Under the pieces are notes generated by a model. The model did not search any database and was not told the DNA's origin. It saw only the letters and a program-made list of their open reading frames with translations. A stretch of 36,714 nt of DNA from an uncultured Bacteroidales bacterium. Lineage in GTDB: Bacteria; Bacteroidota; Bacteroidia; Bacteroidales; Paludibacteraceae. The translations under genes were made by a program, and so were the position numbers. The stretch is from assembly GCA_949297975.1 (NCBI GenBank), contig CASFUX010000092.1, positions 1-36,714 on the forward strand. The letters are read 5' to 3'. Positions 10,930 to 19,874 of this stretch are shown here, one piece after another; position 1 is the stretch's first letter; each line of letters opens with the position of its first letter.

Positions 10930-13257
10930 ATGAAAAACGATAAGCTGAAGATATGGGGATTCTACGGCATCGTGGTGGCCGTGTTCGTGGCGTGCACCGC
11001 GCTGCTGTTCCACCGCGCCGAGCACCTCACGGCCTACGAGGGCGCGGCTCCGGCCATCGAGACGCTCGCCCCCACCCCCAAGGAGGCTTTCGCGGAGTCG
11101 CTCCGGCACAACATGGCGGAGGACATCACCCTGCTCCTGCTGCAAATCGTCGCCATCCTGCTTGTCTCCCGTTTCTTCGGTTTCCTCTTCACCAAGATAG
11201 GCCAGCCCACCGTCATCGGCGAGATACTGGCAGGCATCGTCCTGGGACCTTCGCTGCTGGGGCACGTGTGGCCGGCGGGGTTCGATTTCCTGTTCTCGCC
11301 CGGCTCGCTCGGCAGCATCTACATCCTGAGCCAGATAGGCCTCGTGCTGTTCATGTTCATCATCGGGCTGGAGCTTGACCTCGGTTCGCTGCGGAGCAAG
11401 CTGGCGCAGACGTTCGTCATCAGCAACGTGAGCATCATCATCCCCTTCTTCGGCGGCATGTTGCTGTCGTACTTCATCTACGAGGAGTTCGCCGCCGGGC
11501 ACACATCGTTCCTCTCCTTCTCGCTCTTCATCGGCATCTCCATGAGCATCACGGCCTTCCCCGTATTGGCACGCATCGTGCAGGAGAAGGAGCTGACCCG
11601 CACGCACCTCGGCACCATGTCCATCGCCAGCGCGGCCACCGGCGACGTCACGGCGTGGTGCCTGCTGGCCGCCGTCATCGCCATCGCGCAGACGGGCAGC
11701 TTCGTCAGTTCCATCTACACCATCTTGTGCGCCGTGGCTTACGTGGTGGTCATGCTGCTGGTGGTAAGGCCCTTCCTCAAGCGCATCGGCTCCATCTACT
11801 CCAACATGGAAGTGATGAACAAGAGCATGTTTGCCTTCTTCGTGCTCATCGTTATCGGGTCGGCCTTCGTCACGCAGCTCATCGGCATCCACGCCCTGTT
11901 CGGCGCGTTCCTGGCGGGGGTCATCATGCCGCCCTTCCCTAAGTTCCGCCAGATGATGATAGAGCGCATCGAGGACCTGGCCGTCACGCTGCTGCTGCCG
12001 CTCTTCTTCGTTTACACGGGGCTGAACACCGAAATCGGGCTGCTCAACACGCCGCACCTGTGGGCCGTGTGCGGGCTTATTACGCTCACGGCCATCGTGG
12101 GCAAGTTCGTCGGCAGTGCGCTCCCCGCCAAGGCCACGGGCGAAACGACGCAGGACAGCCTCTCGATGGGCATCCTGATGAACACACGCGGGCTGATGGA
12201 ACTCATCGTGCTCAACATCGGGTACGAGATGGACATCCTGCCGCAGACCATCTACGTCATGCTCGTCATCATGGCGGTGGTCACCACCTTCATCACCACG
12301 CCAGCCCTCTCGCTTATCGAGAAGATATACGAACGCCCGAAGGAGGTGGAAGAAATCCAGCAGACGCAGGCGCAAGGCATCTTCCGCGTGCTCATCTCCA
12401 TGGGCAACCCCATGAACGGCAAGCCCATGCTGCGCGTGGCCAAGTCGGTGCTCGACGGGGTGAAGAAGAGCCTGGACGTGACCGTGCTGCACATGACCCC
12501 CGGTACGGACACCAACCCCATCCACGGCGAGCAGTTCGCCATCGAGAGCTTCGAGGACGTGCGTGCCGAGGCCGAATCGCTCCGCATCCCCATCCAGGCC
12601 CGCTACAAGGTGACCGACAACATCCAGGGCGGCATCGTGCGCATGGCCAATTATTACCAGTACGACTTCCTGCTGGTGGGTGCCAGCATCTCGCTGTCCG
12701 AGCCGGGGCGCAGGCGCATCATCCGCAAACTGAAATGGCTCAACCGCTTCATGTACCGCTTCCGCAAGCGGGCCATCTTCTACCCCGGCACGCTCATCAA
12801 GGACAAGACGCGCTACTTCATCGAAAACAGCCGGTGCAGCGTGGGCGTGTTCGTCAACCGCAACTTCCGCAGCATCACCTCCACCATCCTGTTCCTGTAC
12901 GACGAGGGCGACCTCTTCCTGTTCCGCTACGCCCGCTACCTGCTGAAGAACAGCCACGATGTGAGCATCGTGGTGCTCGACGTGAACGACACGCTGAAAC
13001 TCCCCGGCCACTCCGACCCTTACGACGCGCTGAAAGCGAAGTACCCCACCCGCATCCGCTCGCAACGCCGCTTCATGAGCGGACTCATGCAGCGTTACAG
13101 CTTCATGCTCATCGGCTACCACACGTGGGAGACCCTCTCCGAGGCAGGCAGCGACATGCTGATACAAATCCCCTCCACGCTCATCATCAACAAGAAATCC
13201 ACCCGCAGCCGCCCCGGCCTCCTGGGCGACGAGTTCGACGAGCCGTTCTTCAAGTAG
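10930..13257 (+). CDS. CPA2-family cation/proton antiporter with C-terminal USP-like domains
   Basis: 775 residues. One N-terminal hydrophobic segment is followed at about 70-460 by a Na+/H+-exchanger-type membrane domain of some 12 helices. Family motifs are GQPTVIGEILAGIVLGPSLL, GLVLFMFIIGLELDL and FGAFLAGVIMP. The cytoplasmic C-terminal third (about 480-775) looks like two universal-stress-protein-like alpha/beta domains (FRVLISMGNP...DVTVLHM; FLYDEGDL...VSIVVLDV), the layout known from plant CHX exchangers and some bacterial KefB relatives. The likely role is monovalent cation/H+ exchange in the inner membrane, with the tail as sensor. It is a stand-alone gene with its own promoter and terminator. 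Ion specificity cannot be read from sequence. Confidence 0.93.
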   Translation: MKNDKLKIWGFYGIVVAVFVACTALLFHRAEHLTAYEGAAPAIETLAPTPKEAFAESLRHNMAEDITLLLLQIVAILLVSRFFGFLFTKIGQPTVIGEILAGIVLGPSLLGHVWPAGFDFLFSPGSLGSIYILSQIGLVLFMFIIGLELDLGSLRSKLAQTFVISNVSIIIPFFGGMLLSYFIYEEFAAGHTSFLSFSLFIGISMSITAFPVLARIVQEKELTRTHLGTMSIASAATGDVTAWCLLAAVIAIAQTGSFVSSIYTILCAVAYVVVMLLVVRPFLKRIGSIYSNMEVMNKSMFAFFVLIVIGSAFVTQLIGIHALFGAFLAGVIMPPFPKFRQMMIERIEDLAVTLLLPLFFVYTGLNTEIGLLNTPHLWAVCGLITLTAIVGKFVGSALPAKATGETTQDSLSMGILMNTRGLMELIVLNIGYEMDILPQTIYVMLVIMAVVTTFITTPALSLIEKIYERPKEVEEIQQTQAQGIFRVLISMGNPMNGKPMLRVAKSVLDGVKKSLDVTVLHMTPGTDTNPIHGEQFAIESFEDVRAEAESLRIPIQARYKVTDNIQGGIVRMANYYQYDFLLVGASISLSEPGRRRIIRKLKWLNRFMYRFRKRAIFYPGTLIKDKTRYFIENSRCSVGVFVNRNFRSITSTILFLYDEGDLFLFRYARYLLKNSHDVSIVVLDVNDTLKLPGHSDPYDALKAKYPTRIRSQRRFMSGLMQRYSFMLIGYHTWETLSEAGSDMLIQIPSTLIINKKSTRSRPGLLGDEFDEPFFK

Positions 13258-13260
13258 AAG

Positions 13261-13283
13261 ACCCCCAACCCCCTAAAGGGGGC
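13261..13283 (+). repeat. ACCCCCAACCCCCTAAAGGGGG element after a stop codon
   Basis: The palindrome CCCCCTAAAGGGGG (13269-13282) begins 12 bp after the antiporter stop, preceded by CCCCCAA. The same arrangement occurs after the yidC stop and, shorter, after the BspA stop. Confidence 0.85.
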
Positions 13284-13293
13284 ATTTCAAAGT

Positions 13294-13326
13294 AGAGATG
13301 TCACCCCCGTGGCGTCTCTTTTTTTT
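13294..13326 (+). terminator. Intrinsic terminator of the antiporter gene
   Basis: AGAGATGTCAC-cccc-GTGGCGTCTCT forms an 11-bp stem (two G-U pairs) followed by eight T residues (13319-13326). The stem belongs to the GTAGAGACG interspersed family also found at 31147-31240 and 36477-36558. Confidence 0.85.
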
Positions 13327-13448
13327 GTTTAACCGCAAAGGGCGCAAAGAGCGCAGAGGATTGACGCAACACGGCTGGCCGCAGGGCAAAAGCGGTAGCG
13401 ACAAGGCTGTCTTATCTCCACCATCTCATTATACACAAGGCCTCTGCA
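13327..13448. other. Gene-free stretch with an AACCGCAAAGGGCGCAAAGA word
   Basis: AACCGCAAAGGGCGCAAAGA (13330-13349) resembles AACCACAAAGGGCGCAAAGA at 17011-17030, where it forms one arm of a hairpin. Here the second arm is missing. Nothing else recognisable is present. Confidence 0.5.
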
Positions 13449-13586
13449 CCCTTTAGGCAAAAGGGGCGTACCCCTTTAGGCAAAAGGGTCACACCCCTTT
13501 AGGCAAAAGGTCAACACCCCTTTAAGCAAAAGGTCGGCATCCCTTTGGGCAAAAGGTCAATACTCTTTTGGGCAAGTGGACCGTAC
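13449..13586. repeat. 23-bp tandem palindromic array B
   Basis: Six units start at 13449, 13472, 13495, 13518, 13541 and 13564, each exactly 23 bp, with a seventh decayed unit from 13587. The core is CCCTTTAGGCAAAAGGG (stem CCCTTT/AAAGGG) plus a variable 6-nt spacer. Units drift from left to right (TTTAGG, TTTAAG, TTTGGG, TTTTGGG). The spacer is far too short for a CRISPR array. Confidence 0.92.
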
Positions 13587-13917
13587 CTTTTTATGGAACA
13601 ATACAAGGACAAAATTCCCTCATACCACACGGAACAAACAGCACGGAACAAAAACAAAATAAAAACACTCCCCGCCCGAATAAAGCACTCTCCAAGGAAA
13701 GACACAGGGACAAAGCAGGTTGATGGGAAAAGAACACAAATGATAGTTTGTATCGTACCGCAAATATAGAGCAGCACATTCATATTACACAAACGATAAG
13801 TAAACATATTTACGGCAGATGCCACCTACCCCAATGAATAGAAACGCAAACAATAAATTTTTTCCTAAAAATAAGCATAAAGTTCTCTTTATCTTAAGCA
13901 GATTGCAAACAAATATG
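13587..13917. other. AT-rich gene-free region upstream of the BspA gene
   Basis: Apart from the decayed repeat unit at its left end I see no gene-like ORF, RNA or repeat. Base composition turns AT-rich toward the BspA gene. Confidence 0.5.
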
Positions 13918-13925
13918 TATCTTTG
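13918..13925 (+). promoter_or_regulatory. TAnnTTTG box ahead of the BspA leader
   Basis: TATCTTTG in an AT-rich context about 230 bp upstream of the BspA ATG, implying a transcript start near 13932 and an unusually long leader. No clear -33 element. Confidence 0.55.
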
Positions 13926-13931
13926 CAAAGT

Positions 13932-14028
13932 TAATTTGTCATTAAGTTTATAATAGATATAGAGATTGTGAGTGATGTACAAGGACCCAGGAGGAATGCA
14001 ACTGGAAGCATTCCTCCGTGTCCTTTTA
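13932..14028 (+). ncRNA. Candidate leader RNA or small RNA with strong terminator-like hairpin
   Basis: Between the promoter box and the BspA start, the arm at 13981-13999 (AAGGACCCAGGAGGAATGC) pairs with 14008-14025 (GCATTCCTCCGTGTCCTT) around an 8-nt loop, with a small internal mismatch. It is followed by TTTT (14024-14027). The hairpin locks up an AGGAGG motif. It could end a short RNA of about 95 nt or act as an attenuator for the downstream gene. The start is inferred from the promoter box. No Rfam family was recognised. Confidence 0.4.
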
Positions 14029-14154
14029 CTGAGAACGGAAAAGATGCAATATAAGCTGACGTCTTTTTTCAATTCTTCTTGTGATTTAAAATTTAAAGAA
14101 ATATCCGCATATATACCTGAAGATGAATCAACTAACCCCAAAAAACATAAAGAT

Positions 14155-16980
14155 ATGAAAAAACAACTGTTACTCATGACAGTCCTTTGCTTGGCTACAG
14201 CGCAAGCGTGGGGACAAACGATTGTGGCCTCCGGCACATGCGGAGCGCAGGGCAGCAACCTTACCTGGACGCTGACCGATGATGGCACATTTACCATTAA
14301 CGGTGTGGGAGCGATGGAGGATTATACTACTACTTCCAGACCATGGTATGATTATCGAGCAAACATTCGAAATGCGATAATAGCGGATGGAGTGGCAAAC
14401 ATTGGAAATTACACTTTCTACCAGTGTTCAGACTTGATTTCCGTGACCATTCCTAATAGCGTGACCAATATAGGGAATTATGCCTTCAGAAGTTGCAGCA
14501 GTCTTATTTCGGTAACTATCCCAAATAGTGTGACAAATATCGGAAATAATGCTTTCCAAGACTGTAGCGAATTGTCTTCAATAGCTATTCCTGGCAGTAT
14601 AACTAACATTGGGAATTATACTTTCCAAAATTGTAACGGATTATCTTCGGTCGCCATTTCGGAGGGGGTAAGCAGCATTGGGAATTCCGCTTTTATCAAT
14701 TGTAGCAGTTTGACTTCAGTGGCTATTCCCAACAGTGTGATCAGTATAGGCAGTAATGTTTTTGATGGAACTGCCATATACAATGATAGTATCAATTGGA
14801 AAGAAGGTGTATTATATATTGACCAGTGCCTAATAGAGGCAGATAAGACTATCTTAAGCGGTGCTTATGACATTTTACCTGGCACCAAAGTAATTGCAGA
14901 CTATGCCTTTCAAAACTGTGATAGCTTGACTTCAGTGAGTATTCCAACTGGTATTACAATCATCGGGAATTATACTTTTAGTAATTGCGATGGATTGACC
15001 TCTGCACACCTTCCTGATGGTGTAATAAGTATAGGAAGATATGCTTTCAGTGCTTGCCGTAGTTTGGATTCGGTAAATATTCCCAATGGTGTGACAAGCA
15101 TAGGAGATAATGCTTTCTATAATTGTGATAGCTTGGCCCTGATAAATCTGCCTAATGGAATAGCTAACATTGGAAACAATGCTTTTGGGGGGACTGCCTT
15201 TTACGAAGATGATAGCAACTGGACTGGAAGTGTGCTGTATATCAACTATTATCTGATAGATGCAAATACTACTACATTGACTGGCGCATACAATATCCTA
15301 CCTAACACAAAGTTGATAGCAGGAAATGCTTTCCAATCTTGCAGGAATTTGACTTCAGTAACTATTCCCAATAGCGTAAACAGTATTGGTAATTATGCTT
15401 TTTCCAGCTGTAGCAGCTTGACTTCGGTAACTATACCGAATAGCGTTTTAAGCATTGGGGATTACGCTTTCTTTGGTTGTTCTGCATTGATGTCTGTTGC
15501 TATCCCTAACAGCGTAACTAGCATTGGAAGAAATACCTTCGCTAATTGTGACGGTCTGATTTCAGTAACCATCCCTGAAAGCGTGACCAACATCGGAAGT
15601 TATGCCTTCAGCAATTGTGATGGCTTGACTTCAGTCATCATACACGAAGGCATAACAAACATTGAAAATTACGTTTTTAGTGGTTGTCGCAAATTATCAT
15701 CTATTACTATCCCCTATGGTATAGCAAGCATAGGAAATAATGTCTTCTATAATTGTGAAAGTTTAGCTTCCATCACTATTCCTAACAGCGTAACAAGTAT
15801 TGGAAACAATGTTTTCCAAAATTGCAGCAAATTAAACACCATCACCTTTCCTAAAAGTGTAACAAGCATAGGAGAATATGTTTTTACAGGTTGCACCAGT
15901 TTGACTTCAATACGGATTGGTGATGAATTAGAAACTATGGGGGCACTTTGTAGAAACAATAATTATTTGACAAATCTAGAAGAGTTTATATGTAAAAGTG
16001 CTAATGTACAATTTCCTACTAACTTGTTACAAGGTTGTCAAAAACTGCATCGTGCAGAAGGACCAGCAAACATGCTACACTATGAAAATAACGAAGATTT
16101 AGAAACGTACACAACCCAATTCGACTCGATAGCTATTACAGGCGGTTTGCTTCAAGAGACAGGTTTTGCTGTGTTACGACAAAGCAAAACATCTTTGAAA
16201 ACACTTTCACTTGAACATATTAGCAACACGGAACTACCTGCGCAAGCTTTATCGGGGTGCTTTAGACTAAAAACGCTTACTCTGCCCGCCTCTCTTGAAC
16301 AAACCGGCTACGGGGCATTCAAGGAATGTACTGCTCTTACGTCCATCACACTACCGACCAGCCTTACGGAAGTGGGCGACCGAGCATTTGAGGACTGCTA
16401 CCTGTTGAATAACATCACGTGGAATGAGAACCTGCAACGCATCGGCGACCGTGCTTTCTACGGTTGCAACAGCCTGCCGCAAGTAACCATCCCCGAGGGC
16501 GTAGAAGACATCGGCGTGGCTGCCTTTATGGGTTGTACTTATATGGAAAACGTGGAACTTCCCGCCTCCCTTCGCACAGTGGGAGACAATGCGTTTGCCA
16601 ACAACACGCGAACCAGGAGTATGACGGTATATGCCGCCGTGCCGCCCCTCGTGTCAGCACACACGTTCTACCAGTTGGATGCTTCAGCGCCGGTGTACGT
16701 GCCTGCTGAAAGCCTGTCCAGCTACCGGGCAGCCGCCTATTGGCAAGACCTCAACCTGCAACCTTTCGGGGGCACTACGGGCATGGGAGTCTTGTCCCTC
16801 TCCGAAGCCATCACGGTAGTGAACGGCGAAGTGAATCTCAACCTCCCCGGTACATTTGAAGTTCAGGTGTACGACCTGCAAGGTCATCACGTGCTGCGTA
16901 CCACGGAAAATCTCTTCGCATTGCCGCAGGGTGTGTACATTGTCCAAGTAGGGAACGAGGCAGTGAAGGTGGTGATATAA
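14155..16980 (+). CDS. BspA-type leucine-rich repeat surface protein with T9SS sorting tail
   Basis: 941 residues from the ATG at 14155, which opens a signal peptide (MKKQLLLMTVLCLATAQAWG). From about residue 75 to 830 there are over twenty 23-residue LRR_5 repeats of the form LTSVTIPNSVTSIGNYAF plus xxCxx. Two related non-repeat inserts (NWKEGVLYIDQCLIEADKT and NWTGSVLYINYYLIDANTT) suggest block duplication. The last 70 residues (VYDLQGHHVLRTTENL, LPQGVYIVQVGNEAVKVVI) fit a type A C-terminal sorting domain of the Por/T9SS system. That predicts export and anchoring at the cell surface. BspA proteins are linked to adhesion. The repeat core is much more AT-rich than the C-terminal part and the neighbours, suggesting recombination or acquisition. 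Confidence 0.92.
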   Translation: MKKQLLLMTVLCLATAQAWGQTIVASGTCGAQGSNLTWTLTDDGTFTINGVGAMEDYTTTSRPWYDYRANIRNAIIADGVANIGNYTFYQCSDLISVTIPNSVTNIGNYAFRSCSSLISVTIPNSVTNIGNNAFQDCSELSSIAIPGSITNIGNYTFQNCNGLSSVAISEGVSSIGNSAFINCSSLTSVAIPNSVISIGSNVFDGTAIYNDSINWKEGVLYIDQCLIEADKTILSGAYDILPGTKVIADYAFQNCDSLTSVSIPTGITIIGNYTFSNCDGLTSAHLPDGVISIGRYAFSACRSLDSVNIPNGVTSIGDNAFYNCDSLALINLPNGIANIGNNAFGGTAFYEDDSNWTGSVLYINYYLIDANTTTLTGAYNILPNTKLIAGNAFQSCRNLTSVTIPNSVNSIGNYAFSSCSSLTSVTIPNSVLSIGDYAFFGCSALMSVAIPNSVTSIGRNTFANCDGLISVTIPESVTNIGSYAFSNCDGLTSVIIHEGITNIENYVFSGCRKLSSITIPYGIASIGNNVFYNCESLASITIPNSVTSIGNNVFQNCSKLNTITFPKSVTSIGEYVFTGCTSLTSIRIGDELETMGALCRNNNYLTNLEEFICKSANVQFPTNLLQGCQKLHRAEGPANMLHYENNEDLETYTTQFDSIAITGGLLQETGFAVLRQSKTSLKTLSLEHISNTELPAQALSGCFRLKTLTLPASLEQTGYGAFKECTALTSITLPTSLTEVGDRAFEDCYLLNNITWNENLQRIGDRAFYGCNSLPQVTIPEGVEDIGVAAFMGCTYMENVELPASLRTVGDNAFANNTRTRSMTVYAAVPPLVSAHTFYQLDASAPVYVPAESLSSYRAAAYWQDLNLQPFGGTTGMGVLSLSEAITVVNGEVNLNLPGTFEVQVYDLQGHHVLRTTENLFALPQGVYIVQVGNEAVKVVI

Positions 16981-16989
16981 AAAACCAAT

Positions 16990-17000
16990 CCCCTAAGGGG
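16990..17000. repeat. CCCCTAAGGGG palindrome after the BspA stop
   Basis: Starts 10 bp after the stop codon; same family as 13269 and 31068. Confidence 0.75.
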
Positions 17001-17014
17001 GCTTATGATTAACC

Positions 17015-17057
17015 ACAAAGGGCGCAAAGAATGGTTTCATTCTTTTGCGCCCTTTGT
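17015..17057. terminator. Bidirectional hairpin between convergent BspA gene and parC
   Basis: ACAAAGGGCGCAAAGAATG (17015-17033), loop GTTT, then CATTCTTTTGCGCCCTTTGT (17038-17057): a 19-bp stem with a single bulged base. It lies between the two converging stop codons. There is no strong T tract on either side, so termination is inferred from position and stability. Confidence 0.65.
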
Positions 17058-17081
17058 AGTCATCGCACACCGATGCTGTTT

Positions 17082-19874
17082 TCAGAACAGCGTCATCTGT
17101 CCGCCTTCGTCAACATTGCCCACGATGTCGTCGGGCAAGACGGACGGCGCATCGGGGATAGGCGGGGCGGGGTGTGCGGGGGCAACGGGCGCATCGGGAG
17201 CGGTTTCCACGCCTCCGTTGCCATCGTCCCCGTCGTTTTCGTCGGACGATTCATCGGGCGCAGTCTCCTCCTCGGACGGTTCCGGGTCGGGGAAGCGGGT
17301 CGGCTCCAGTTCGTTGACGGCCGCCACTTCGTAAGTGGTGAGCCGCTTGCCGTGCGCCTTGTAGCCCTTCACGGCGATGAACTGTTCGGCATCCACCTCC
17401 AGGGTGCCCCGGTGCGCATCGGCCCCGCCATAAACCACCTCGAAGCGCGGATAATCCACAGATGAAAGGACCACCAACCGCGAGTGCGGGTTGTCGCCTA
17501 TGAAACTCTGCTTGCGCGGCGACGGGTCCAGGCAGAAACGTTTGAGGTAATAATACTTCTGGTCGGCATCGTAGAACACCACCGACCACACCCGCGCGGG
17601 GTCGAACTTCTCTATCCGCCGGATGTCCTTGTCGTAATGGTTCGTGGAGTCGAAGCCGGTGGTGTAGTACTTGCCATCGTCCGTGAGCACCAGCACCAGG
17701 TCGTCGCTTTGGAACTCGCCCAGGTAGTCGCCTCGCCCATCGTAGTTGAGGCGCAGCACGTCGGGGTCGAACCACACCTTGCGCCCGCCCAGCGTGGAGC
17801 CGCCACGCTGTTTGAGCGTGATTTTCTGCACCTCGTTTTTCGTGAGCAGGTTGCCTTGCGACTGGCGGCCCTTGATGGTCACCGTGCTGAAGTCCTTCTC
17901 CAGGTTCAGTTTGAGCAGGCGCGGACGGGGCTTGAGGGCAATGCGGATGACTTCGGCCTCGCCGTTGGGGTTGGCCGTGAGGTACATGATGCGCGAGCCG
18001 GGCTTGCCCTGCGTCATGTCGTACTCCTTGTCGCGTGCCACGCCCGTGATGGCAAAACGCTTGATGTAGAACGGACCCGCCTTGCCATCGCGATATACTA
18101 CATTATATATGGTGCGCTTGTCGTTCTTCTTGAACACCGCCACGTACAGGATGTTCTTGCCCACAAACACCTTGTCGGCCACCCGCACGATTTTGTATTT
18201 GCCATCCTTGAAGATGATGAGCACATCGTCTATCTCCGAGCAGTTGCACACGTATTCGTCCTTTTTCAAGCCCGTGCCGATGAAGCCCTCCTCGTAGTTC
18301 ACGTAGAGTTTCTCGGTGGCTTCGATGACCTTCGTGGCCTCGATGGACTCGAAGTTGCGTATCTCGGTGCGGCGCGGGTAGTTTTTACCGTAACGCGCCT
18401 TCAAGCCCTCGAACCAGGCAATGGTGAAGTCCACCAGGTGGGCGAGGTGGTCGTTCACCTCGTCTATCTTTTTCTGGATGGCCAGCAGCGTGTCGCTGGC
18501 CTTGTCGGCATCGAAGCGGGTGATGCGCTTCATGCGTATCTCCATCAGCTTCAAGATGTCCTCCTGTCGCACCTCGCGGATGAAATCCTTCTTGAACGGC
18601 TCGAGCCGCCGGTCAATGTGCGCCACGGCCTCTTCGGGCGAACGGCTTTCCTCGAATTCCTTATCCTTGTAAATGCGGTTTTCGATGAATATCTTTTCAA
18701 GCGAGGTGAAGAAGAATTGTTCCTGCAACTCCGCCCGCTGTATCTCCTGCTCGCGGCGCAACAAGTCCATGGTGTGGTCGGTGCTGATGCGCAACAGTTC
18801 GCTCACGCCGAGGAAACGGGGCTTCTTGTCGTGGATGACGCAGCAGTTGGGCGACACGCTCACCTCGCAGTCGGTAAAGGCGTAGAGGGCATCAATGGTC
18901 TTGTCGGACGACACGCCCGCCGCCAGGTGCACCTGTATTTCCACCTTTTCGGCCGTGAGGTCGTCCGTCTTGCGTATCTTGATTTTGCCCTTCTCGCTGG
19001 CGCGGATGATGCTCTCGATGAGCTTGCCCGTGGTAGTGCCGTAGGGGATTTCGCTGATGACAAGCGTCTTGTTGTCCAGTTTGCTTATCTTGGCGCGTAT
19101 CTTCACCACGCCGCCCCGCTCGCCGTCGTTGTAACGGCTCACGTCGATGGAGCCGCCCGTGGGGAAGTCGGGGTAGAGCGTAAACGGCTCGCCGCGCAGG
19201 TAGGCCACCGAGGCATCGAGCAGTTCGTTGAAGTTGTGGGGCAATATCTTCGAGTTCAGCCCCACGGCAATGCCTTCCACGCCCTGCGCCAGCAACAGCG
19301 GGAATTTGATGGGCAGCGTGATGGGTTCCTTGTTGCGCCCGTCGTAGGAGAGCTTCCACTCCGTGACCTTGGGGCTGAACACCGTTTCGAGGGCAAACTT
19401 CGTGAGCCGCGCCTCGATGTAACGCCCCGCCGCCGCGTCGTCGCCCGTAAGGATATTGCCCCAGTTGCCCTGTTTGTCGACGAGCATGTCTTTCTGCCCC
19501 AGCTGCACCAGCGCGTCCTTGATGGAAGCGTCGCCATGCGGGTGGAACTTCATGGCCTCGCCCACCACGTTGGCCACCTTATTATAACGCCCGTCCTCCA
19601 TGCGGTCCATCGTGTAGAGGATGCGGCGTTGCACCGGCTTCAGACCGTCGTAGATGTCGGGCACGGCGCGTTCGAGTATCACGTAGGAGGCGTAGTCCAG
19701 AAACCAGCTCTGGTACATGCCGCCCAAGTGGTGGGTAATCACATCGTCCTTTTCGGGCCGGTAGGCTGAATGTTCCACCGGAGCCAGTTCGTCGCCCGGC
19801 TCCATCGATGCGTCCTGCACGGTGCCGTCCAGGGTTTCGTCCTCGGGGGTCAGGATATCATTGTCTTTATCCAT
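17082..19874 (-). CDS. parC: DNA topoisomerase IV subunit A
   Basis: 930 residues. The cleavage domain begins near residue 50 (GGMYQSWFLDYASYVILERA, VPDIYDGLKPVQRRILYTM). HPHGDASIKD at 111-120 is the quinolone-resistance region in the ParC form of this phylum; the site matching GyrA Ser83 is Ala116. Tyr152 in GRYIEARLTK is the catalytic tyrosine. A coiled-coil stretch spans about 380-500, and a degenerate six-bladed beta-pinwheel follows to about 855. The tail (860-930) is acidic and Ala/Pro-rich and ends in GGQMTLF. The enzyme decatenates chromosomes with ParE, which is not in the window. GyrA is less likely because the N-terminal wording differs. The AlbA_2 gene lies 150 bp upstream in the same direction. 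Confidence 0.95.
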   Translation of the reverse strand: MDKDNDILTPEDETLDGTVQDASMEPGDELAPVEHSAYRPEKDDVITHHLGGMYQSWFLDYASYVILERAVPDIYDGLKPVQRRILYTMDRMEDGRYNKVANVVGEAMKFHPHGDASIKDALVQLGQKDMLVDKQGNWGNILTGDDAAAGRYIEARLTKFALETVFSPKVTEWKLSYDGRNKEPITLPIKFPLLLAQGVEGIAVGLNSKILPHNFNELLDASVAYLRGEPFTLYPDFPTGGSIDVSRYNDGERGGVVKIRAKISKLDNKTLVISEIPYGTTTGKLIESIIRASEKGKIKIRKTDDLTAEKVEIQVHLAAGVSSDKTIDALYAFTDCEVSVSPNCCVIHDKKPRFLGVSELLRISTDHTMDLLRREQEIQRAELQEQFFFTSLEKIFIENRIYKDKEFEESRSPEEAVAHIDRRLEPFKKDFIREVRQEDILKLMEIRMKRITRFDADKASDTLLAIQKKIDEVNDHLAHLVDFTIAWFEGLKARYGKNYPRRTEIRNFESIEATKVIEATEKLYVNYEEGFIGTGLKKDEYVCNCSEIDDVLIIFKDGKYKIVRVADKVFVGKNILYVAVFKKNDKRTIYNVVYRDGKAGPFYIKRFAITGVARDKEYDMTQGKPGSRIMYLTANPNGEAEVIRIALKPRPRLLKLNLEKDFSTVTIKGRQSQGNLLTKNEVQKITLKQRGGSTLGGRKVWFDPDVLRLNYDGRGDYLGEFQSDDLVLVLTDDGKYYTTGFDSTNHYDKDIRRIEKFDPARVWSVVFYDADQKYYYLKRFCLDPSPRKQSFIGDNPHSRLVVLSSVDYPRFEVVYGGADAHRGTLEVDAEQFIAVKGYKAHGKRLTTYEVAAVNELEPTRFPDPEPSEEETAPDESSDENDGDDGNGGVETAPDAPVAPAHPAPPIPDAPSVLPDDIVGNVDEGGQMTLF

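Noticed and set aside
10918-13167. 749-codon open frame on the minus strand opposite the antiporter gene
   Set aside because: It is antisense to a clear membrane protein, is rich in His/Glu/Asp/Gly without any fold pattern, and is explained by GC-rich third positions.
13449-13586. CRISPR array
   Set aside because: The non-conserved part of each unit is about 6 nt, the repeat is palindromic and drifts in sequence, and there are no cas genes.
13545-13769. Small ORFs on both strands downstream of array B
   Set aside because: They overlap the decayed repeat and AT-rich spacer, lack signal or domain features and conflict with each other.
13972-14154. 61-codon N-terminal extension of the BspA protein
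   Set aside because: It would start at a GTG and bury the signal peptide; the ATG at 14155 opens a normal signal peptide.
17484-19769. 761-codon plus-strand open frame opposite parC
   Set aside because: Same explanation; parC has catalytic and family motifs, the antisense frame has none.
17082-19874. DNA gyrase subunit A as the identity of this gene
   Set aside because: The N-terminal block (QSWFLDYASYVILERAVPDI) and HPHGDASIKD fit the ParC branch of Bacteroidota; GyrA has a Ser at the position of Ala116 and different flanking residues.
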